Source of the DNA: Ephydatia muelleri
Lineage: Eukaryota; Porifera; Demospongiae; Spongillida; Spongillidae
Assembly (NCBI GenBank): GCA_013339895.1
Contig: JABACO010000003.1
Span: 9,528,909-9,592,908 of the forward strand
Reading direction: 5' to 3'
Length of the DNA: 64,000 nt
Made by a program: the position numbers and the translations under genes
In this document: piece after piece, positions 58,870-64,000 of the stretch
Position numbering within the stretch: position 1 is the stretch's first letter
How the letters are laid out: every line of letters begins with the position of its first letter
The notes under the pieces: generated by a model
The model's database searches: none
Seen by the model: only the letters and a program-made list of their open reading frames with translations
What the model was told of the DNA's origin: nothing

Positions 58870-59400
58870 AAGTGCTTTGGAGAATCTTGGACGTATTGAG
58901 CAGCAATGGAGATTTCCTCAGGCAATGAAGCAATTGATGAAAGTCACATGTACCTATCATGAAACCACTACAATGTCATTCTCATTATTTCAAACCAAAC
59001 GGATTATTACTCCATACTCGTACAGTCACTTGTTGATTCCCATGGATTATTTATGGATGTGAATGTTGGCTGGCCTGGGTAAATACATGATGCACGACTA
59101 TTTGCCAATTCCATCCTGTTTCCGTATAGGAAATGTTGTTCCCTCAGTGGTCACAAAACATAAATGGTGTTACTGTACATACCATTATTGATTTTGGGAG
59201 ATCTGCTTACCCACTATTACCATGGCTGATGAAACATACCTTGAATATGAGCACACAACCCCTCATATGTGCACTTCAATTATAGGCAAAGTACTGGCAA
59301 GGATGATTGTAGAAAATGCTTTTGGCAGGTTAAAAGGAAGATGCCTTATGAAGAGGATTGAGATCCCATACTATATATAATATTCTGATGTGATAAATAT
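58870..59400 (+). pseudogene. PIF/Harbinger-type (DDE_Tnp_4) transposase fragment
   Basis: In shifting frames: VLVDSHGLFMDVNVGWPG then IHDARLFANSILF (59025-59120), PLILGDLLTHYY-type block (about 59190-59215), and ARMIVENAFGRLKGRCLMKR (about 59300-59350). These are the HARBI1-like blocks with the catalytic Asp and Glu regions (VENAFGRLKGR). Many stops. It could equally be the lost DDE half of an ISL2EU element, since both groups share this domain. No TIRs seen. Confidence 0.75.
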
Positions 59401-59421
59401 CATCGCTGTCTGCATAACGTT

Positions 59422-59478
59422 CCACCACCACTACCACTACCACCACTACCACCACCACCACCACCACCATCACCACCC
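59422..59478. repeat. (ACC)n microsatellite
   Basis: ccaccactaccac-type triplet repeat. Confidence 0.95.
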
Positions 59479-59686
59479 TCCCCCTCCCCCCTGGGATGCT
59501 GTGATGTAACAGAGGTTACCGGCTATACCTTCACCCCCATCAACCAACTCGTGAGATTTTTTTTTTTTTTTTTTTTTTGCGGTGGCAAGCTAGATGTAAT
59601 TAATAACTACCAATATTTATATCAAATCAAAAGAAAAAGAACAAAGAAAATAAATAAATAAATAAATAAAAATTAATTGAATAAAG

Positions 59687-60253
59687 TCACTCCTGCATGT
59701 ATGGAAGTCCTGCTCCGTCTTCTATCTCCATCCTCCTCCATTTCACCCGACTCCCACGAATGCACAAATTTGTAGCACGAAGGATAGCAAACATCAGCCT
59801 TGCCCGCGCATAACCCATCACTTCACTGTTTGATTTATGCCAAGTTGCAGCAATTTTTTCTGATAGGAGGAGCATGAATGCCGTTCCTTCAACACCCAGT
59901 GCCCCATCTGCAGTCACAACAAAAGGTGTAAACGAAGCATGTACACATTCAGCTGCTTGTGAGTATTTCTGTTTCTTAAAGTGCTCGATAGTAGAAAGCA
60001 CCGCATTTACATCCCGTTGTACATAGGAGCTGGCATCTGAGTCGACTACTCTAACATCGAAAAAAGTAGTAGTTTGAGACTGCCACACACCACGAACAGA
60101 AAGGTCAGCAACTAAAGCTGGAACATTATTCTGGACATTCGGTTCTCTTATCACCGGTTCTCTCAAAACTTCTTTATAGGCTATTGAAGCCAAGTCACCA
60201 AGGGCATCCCTTATCTCTTGGCAAAATAACGAAACAGTCATGGCCTCGAACAA
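59687..60253 (-). pseudogene. Retroelement C-terminal nuclease-like domain fragment
   Basis: 188 codons open: EIRDALGDLASIAYKEVLRE, then SVRGVWQSQTTTFFDVRVVD, FTPFVVTADGALGVEG and ATNLCIRGSRVKWRRMEIED. This block is frequent in cnidarian and other invertebrate genomes at the C-terminus of reverse-transcriptase ORFs. The D-x-x-V layout resembles a PD-(D/E)XK nuclease fold, but I cannot verify that. The natural N-terminal part (reverse transcriptase) is missing; the RecQ fragment takes its place. Confidence 0.5.
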
Positions 60254-60344
60254 AGTTGTGAATGGCTTCCTTCTGTTTGTCCTTCAACGAATTCACTCCA
60301 AGTTGATCCATCGCAAAACGTACAGCTCTAGAAAAATCATCCAT
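60215..60344 (-). pseudogene. RecQ-like helicase N-terminal fragment
   Basis: From an in-frame ATG near 60344: MDDFSRAVRFAMDQLGVNSL, then KDKQKEAIHNFVRGHDCFV and ILP. The spacing of KxxQ (Q motif) and the stretch leading to the Walker A lysine is that of RecQ-family DNA helicases. The sequence breaks exactly where TGxGKS should follow ILP and continues as an unrelated frame. An upstream in-frame ATG lies at 60410. Confidence 0.65.
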
Positions 60345-60465
60345 TTTGGTTATCAAATGTAATAAGTCTATCCATACTACTTGTTGATATAGCAACATTC
60401 CTGCAGCCAAGTAAAGCGTTCTAGAATTCCAGAACCTTTGTCACCGATTTTTTGCAGTCACTTTC

Positions 60466-60542
60466 CCAGACCCTAGTTCTAGCGTAGCGGTGATGCTATC
60501 CATCCGCAGCTGTGACGTACTTGGGTCTGGGTATGAGACTAT
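60466..60542. repeat. Remnant related to the hairpin MITE
   Basis: The right end reads gacgtacttgggtctgggta then tgagacta, matching the terminus of the MITE at 3837-3946 (tagtctcgtacccagaccca reversed). The left end keeps only cccagaccct. Confidence 0.6.
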
Positions 60543-60571
60543 TTAGTCCTTTTGGCAGTGTGGCACGTGCT

Positions 60572-61631
60572 CAATGGCGGTGGAGCCCATAAGGCAGGTG
60601 GGGCATGTAGCCCTACCAAAGCTTCCGAAGGTAGGGCATAGCCCTACCAATCCTAGCAATATGCAATATGAGTTAGTAATAATTCAATACGACAATAACC
60701 ATGATGAAATTAACCAGCAGGCGATTGATATTCTCCGTATCGTACCACAATGGTACGGCGTCAGGCCGTCAGCATGGCAGGCTGGAACAAAGGTATTAAT
60801 AACGTAGTGATTAAAAGTTAGTTATTAAATTGAAGTTAATTGGCCGTGATTTCAAATTTCAAGCTAGTTGTGTCTTTTAAAGTGAGTTTGAAGCTACTTT
60901 TGGCAAGAACAGAGTGTGTTTTGATGTGCCCGGTAGGCTGCTAGTATCATCAGACCAGAGATCGAGTGAGTTCAATGTATCCGTGCAAGTGATCTATAGC
61001 TTTAGTTCTACAGTAGTACTTGAACAGGTGCTTCTGAGTTTATTGTACATAGCAAGCATAGTTCACTGTTCGTATACAAAGGGTCCATCCCTAAGGCCTT
61101 GAGCTACACTAAGTGCGGCAAAACTATTTTCAGAAGTCCTTAAATTGCCACAAATGCTATACGTAATACCTGCAACTACAGCAACTGCTGAGCGCTCTTT
61201 CTCAGCACTTCGTCGGCTCAAAACATACCTCCGGAATTCAATGTCTGCAGAGAGGGTAAATCTATTTTGCATGTTCACAAAACATTCACAGATGAGCTCG
61301 ACCTCAACAGCATTGCTGCAGAGTTAGCTTGCTGCGATGAGAAGCGGCAAAACAAGTTTGGCTGCATTAAAATATAACTGTATGGCTAACTTTAAACTGT
61401 CGAAAGCTGTAAAACTTCATCTTGTATTTGTTACAATATATGTATTAACATCTGCATTCAGTTTGCGGCTCAAGACACGCAGTAATTTAATAGTGTACTA
61501 GCATTTGCATGTATCACTGATACAAAGTTTAATTTAACTTGAATTAATATAAGGAGAAATAAAATTAAGGGTTTATACCCGACCATGCACCATTTAGCCC
61601 TACCAAAGTTTTTACCCTTCCGCCACCGCTG
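60572..61631 (+). mobile_element. Non-autonomous hAT element with transposase tail
   Basis: Left end CAATGGCGGTGGAGCCC, right end CTTCCGCCACCGCTG, with a shared subterminal phrase tagccctaccaaag in inverted orientation (60609 and 61594). It contains a hAT C-terminal fragment. The flanking octamers (cacgtgct, gtgtttgc) do not match convincingly. An internal deletion has removed the rest of the transposase. Confidence 0.65.
61080..61375 (+). pseudogene. hAT transposase dimerisation fragment
   Basis: PATTATAERSFSALRRLKTY then LRNSMSAERVN is the canonical hAT C-terminal motif. Upstream frame broken by stops. Confidence 0.85.
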
Positions 61632-62300
61632 GTGTTTGCAATGCATCATTGCTCGATATTAGCATAGTCGGTTGGCAAAGTTCTTACTGTAGCACTTTAG
61701 GTAAAAACCATAACGGTTTCTTCATGTACACAAGCCTCCTTCAACCTATCGTTGTTGTTATGGAAGTACACAGTCAAATTTGTACAATATGTACCATATA
61801 TGTTAAGCACATCATATTATAGAGTATATGATAATCATATTTGTAGCATAATGATATTTTAGCGTATATGGGTCATAACGTTATTACAGTTTGGTACAAA
61901 ATGTCAAACTGTTTCCATATATGTAACGAATTGTTAGAACAATCTGTACCATATGTCGTGCTGAACGGATATGTTCCAGGTTGTACCAGTTATGATACAA
62001 ATATGTATCATATAATGATAGACATATGTCACATATCTGGTATAGAAAATTACTTTTGGCTGTTTAATGAGCCATGTTGCTAGGTACTTAAATTCATAGT
62101 GGGCGCAGACGTGTTGTCCAAATTTCAATGCAATGTAACAGCGGTGGAACGCACACATCTCTCCTTACCCTCCTGCTGACGCCGTCCAACCCCATATATG
62201 ATACGACGCGTTTACTTTTAGACGTCGTAAACTAGCAACGGTACTATTGTCTTTCGTTTTCACCCATTTTTGGTCCCGATCGGGAGGGTGACCTACTCTC
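61632..62300. other. AT-rich sequence with repeated gtaccatat-like words
   Basis: Between 61760 and 62060 words such as tacaatatgtaccatatatg, ggtacaaaatgtcaaactg and tctgtaccatatgtcg recur on both strands. No gene recognised. Confidence 0.45.
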
Positions 62301-62329
62301 CCGGACCTGCCCACCAACGCCTAGGGTAA

Positions 62330-62400
62330 CGTGAGGAGTGGTCGGCAGTAGGGAGTGGTCGGCAGTTGGGAGTGTTCGGCAACCGCACTTTCAACACAAT
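62330..62400. repeat. Short tandem repeat (gggagtggtcggcagt)n
   Basis: Three 15-16-bp units: ggagtggtcggcagta, ggagtggtcggcagtt and ggagtgttcggcaacc. Confidence 0.85.
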
Positions 62401-62897
62401 ACATAGCCTCAAAGAAGGCATTTCAATATTTCAAAACAGTATAAAAACCATCCTTCTGGGTTGTCGTAGGATGCAGTAAGTATAATTTAAGCAACTACGT
62501 TGCCTTTAAATAATAACACATGGATGCCAAACACTACCTAAGCTATCGCGCATGCCGATCACTACCTAATCTACCCTAGCCCATTCAATAGCACAAACGC
62601 GTTCTCTCATCATTTTTTCATTTCTTTGGCGCCGGCAAACGTTTACCAGTACTCTAAACTTTTACATCACTTGTCCTTACCGTATTGCCTTCATCTTGAA
62701 TTGGGGATGACTTAATTCTCACGTGAGACACGATGGAGCGTAGGGATAGACCGTTATTCGATTTTCGTAATGCCTACGAAGTAAGCAAGGCGGTATTTCG
62801 CATACTCTATCGCGCGAGAGTGTGATGTGTAGGATGTAGGATTGGTAGTGCAAAAAGCAAGGAAATAAGAATTACTTAGCCCCGGATTCAGCATAGC
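62401..62897. other. Unassigned sequence
   Basis: The stretch 62825-62870 (taggattggtagtgcaaaaagc, aaggaaataag) resembles the termini of the fold-back MITEs at 23187 and 27025, so part of another copy may be present. No gene. Confidence 0.4.
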
Positions 62898-62898
62898 C

Positions 62899-62900
<2 letters not shown>

Positions 62901-62944
<44 letters not shown>

Positions 62945-62973
62945 GCGCCCCCCCCCCCCCCCCCCCCCCCCCC
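62901..62973. repeat. G42-CCGCG-C26 homopolymer palindrome
   Basis: 42 G (62901-62942), ccgcg, then 26 C (62948-62973). It could form a G-quadruplex or hairpin, or be an assembly or sequencing artefact. Confidence 0.95.
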
Positions 62974-62994
62974 TCTCCCATCTAGGGTTTGCAT

Positions 62995-63085
62995 CCGTCG
63001 GTAAATTAACTATCCGGATACCGAAATCCGATAGATTTTATTCCGGACTCCGGTATCCGGATTATCCGGTTTTATCCGGATTTCA
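62995..63085. repeat. Cluster of TCCGGA palindromes
   Basis: The words tatccggat, attccggac, ggtatccgg and ttatccggt repeat about seven times within 90 bases. Confidence 0.8.
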
Positions 63086-63555
63086 TAGCATCCACATTGC
63101 ACACCATGTTTTTAGAAGTTGCTCTGGAATTCTTAATGCATGGCATATTAACCATCTTCCTGATTAACCAAAACACCTCCCATGAAACATTTTCTTCGTT
63201 ATGGTTACCCAAGCGCACTGGCAACCACTGTGTTTCAGTTCCTTCTCCTTTAAACGGCGGTTTGCTCTCATTGAACGCGTGGAAAGTAGGCCCTCCGCCC
63301 CGAAAAATTGAAATGATCTACGTGCCCCAGCTGACAACCGATGTCCTTTAGAACCAGCTAGGTCGTAAAACGCATTAACACTTAAAAGCCATACTAGAAG
63401 CGATAAACACCTCTGACCTCTCCCTCCCCATGCTCCCAGTACAGCACTACCCCACTACCCCGTAAGCACACATAGGTATAGCGTCATTGTGCACGCCTGC
63501 AAAACGCAAGGAACAAACAAAACACATACACAAGCTCAATAGATGTACAAAGAAC
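63086..63555. other. Sequence before the recombinase fragment
   Basis: A frame at 63097-63351 (plus) shows no recognised domain; otherwise nothing seen. Confidence 0.35.
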
Positions 63556-63559
63556 GGGC

Positions 63560-64000
63560 CTAGCTTATACCCAAGCTTTTTGAGACCTCTAAGCGTCTCT
63601 GTAGGGAATCTTTAACGTACCCGTCTTTAGCAGATTCAGATTTCCAGCGACCATGTTGCTTAAATAATCTGTCCTGCACACCACAATTGGCTGCTGCAGT
63701 GGCCCCACCAGTAATTCCCTTAGCCTAGAGTAACTGAGGCCACCTGTCTTACGTAAGCCTTCCCCCTCCTTCGTCTTTACTATTCCCCTAAACACCGAAC
63801 CTGGGGATGAATGATCTAACTTTCCCATACGAAAATATCTCTCCATCATAGACACAGGGCATGTTAATAATCCAGTACGTGCAATGACTAACGACGCACC
63901 CTCCCGGTATTGGTCAGTCTTACTGGACTGCACATTTATCAACATGCCCTCTGTATTGAAGGTAATGTCAGAGCATTTGAGCTTCACCAGCTCATTACAA
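63560..64000 (-). pseudogene. Tyrosine recombinase fragment (runs off the window)
   Basis: The minus-strand frame reads LKCSDITFNTEGMLINVQSS then KTDQYREGASLVI and LLTCPVSMMERYF, the beta-hairpin with the catalytic Lys (SSKTDQYREG) of eukaryotic tyrosine recombinases (Crypton, DIRS, Ngaro types). After GLSYSRLRELLVG the frame shifts; the new frame gives GATAAAANCGVQDRLFKQHG then RWKSESAKDGYV, the H...R...Y box with the nucleophile Tyr. The stretch that should hold HxLRRSG-like residues between them is missing, so a deletion plus frameshift inactivates it. The N-terminal part lies beyond the window edge. Confidence 0.8.

Larger units (their letters stand above)
59557..60410 (-). mobile_element. 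Chimeric retrocopy with A-tail (RecQ start + nuclease-like domain)
   Basis: On the minus strand, 5' coding sequence starts near 60410 and the unit ends at a run of 22 A (T run 59557-59578), after an (AAAT)-like stretch at 59648-59672. Two unrelated coding pieces are joined without an intron near 60215. An A-tail with fused pieces is what template switching by a LINE-type reverse transcriptase would leave. No target duplication was confirmed. Confidence 0.5.

Noticed and set aside
60574-60807. Plus-strand 77-codon ORF beginning MAVEPIRQ
   Set aside because: Starts inside the terminal repeat of the non-autonomous hAT and has no recognisable domain.
62754-62981. Minus-strand Gly/Pro-rich 75-codon ORF
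   Set aside because: It is the translation of the G and C homopolymer runs.
1-64000. tRNA or rRNA genes
   Set aside because: No cloverleaf-like sequence with conserved A/B box words or rRNA-like stretches was recognised on reading. A tRNAscan or Rfam search would be decisive.

Overview
The window is eukaryotic and almost certainly from an invertebrate animal. It is AT-rich. Two minus-strand genes are cut into short exons with GT/AG junctions. One has one ankyrin repeat per exon. The other has Ig and fibronectin-III exons that all share the same phase, a typically metazoan arrangement. The rest is dominated by decayed transposons (hAT, piggyBac, Sola-like, ISL2EU/Harbinger, Ty3/Gypsy, tyrosine recombinase), palindromic fold-back elements and minisatellites. 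The recurring ACATGTACATGT motif and the gene style suggest a sponge (demosponge). That is an inference from style, not a proven assignment.

Layout. 1-3.5 kb holds simple repeats and a hAT transposase fragment. 3.5-10.9 kb is a nested stack: a 7.4 kb Sola-like transposon with 130-bp inverted ends contains a 2.85 kb hAT element, which contains a 110-bp perfect-hairpin MITE. The outer element also carries an antisense 313-aa low-complexity ORF and a 102-bp tandem repeat. 11.1-21.9 kb is a minus-strand ankyrin gene (nine visible exons, eight repeats), with TE fragments in its introns, including a retroelement integrase zinc-finger remnant. 19.2-32.4 kb is a thicket of duplicated and inverted repeats and fold-back elements. 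One of these has been split by a near-complete 3.6 kb Sola-like element (28420-32061) with a 4-bp target duplication. 32.3-39.4 kb is a giant fold-back element with arms of about 1.6 kb. Its centre holds a CCCH-type zinc-finger coding remnant and a 1.5 kb array of a 25-bp minisatellite. A second fold-back follows directly (39.4-40.2 kb).

40.3-50.15 kb is a minus-strand gene for a small single-pass receptor: signal peptide, Ig, FN3, Cys-rich domain, transmembrane helix, short cytoplasmic exon. A 7 kb intron separates FN3 from the Cys-rich domain. It holds a Ty3/Gypsy element (43783-48482) whose 5' LTR was split by an ISL2EU-type DNA transposon (43895-46055). 52.57-55.26 kb is a piggyBac element with TTAA ends. 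56.3-58.55 kb is a hAT pseudogene and 58.9-59.4 kb a Harbinger-type fragment. 59.56-60.41 kb (minus) is a chimera of a RecQ helicase start and a retroelement nuclease-like domain ending in an A-tail. 60.57-61.63 kb is a non-autonomous hAT. The end has a G42/C26 homopolymer palindrome and a broken tyrosine recombinase running off the edge.

Only the ankyrin and receptor genes look like functioning host genes. Every transposase-like gene seen carries frameshifts, stops or internal deletions. Coordinates of exons and element ends were read by eye from splice signals, TIRs and target duplications.
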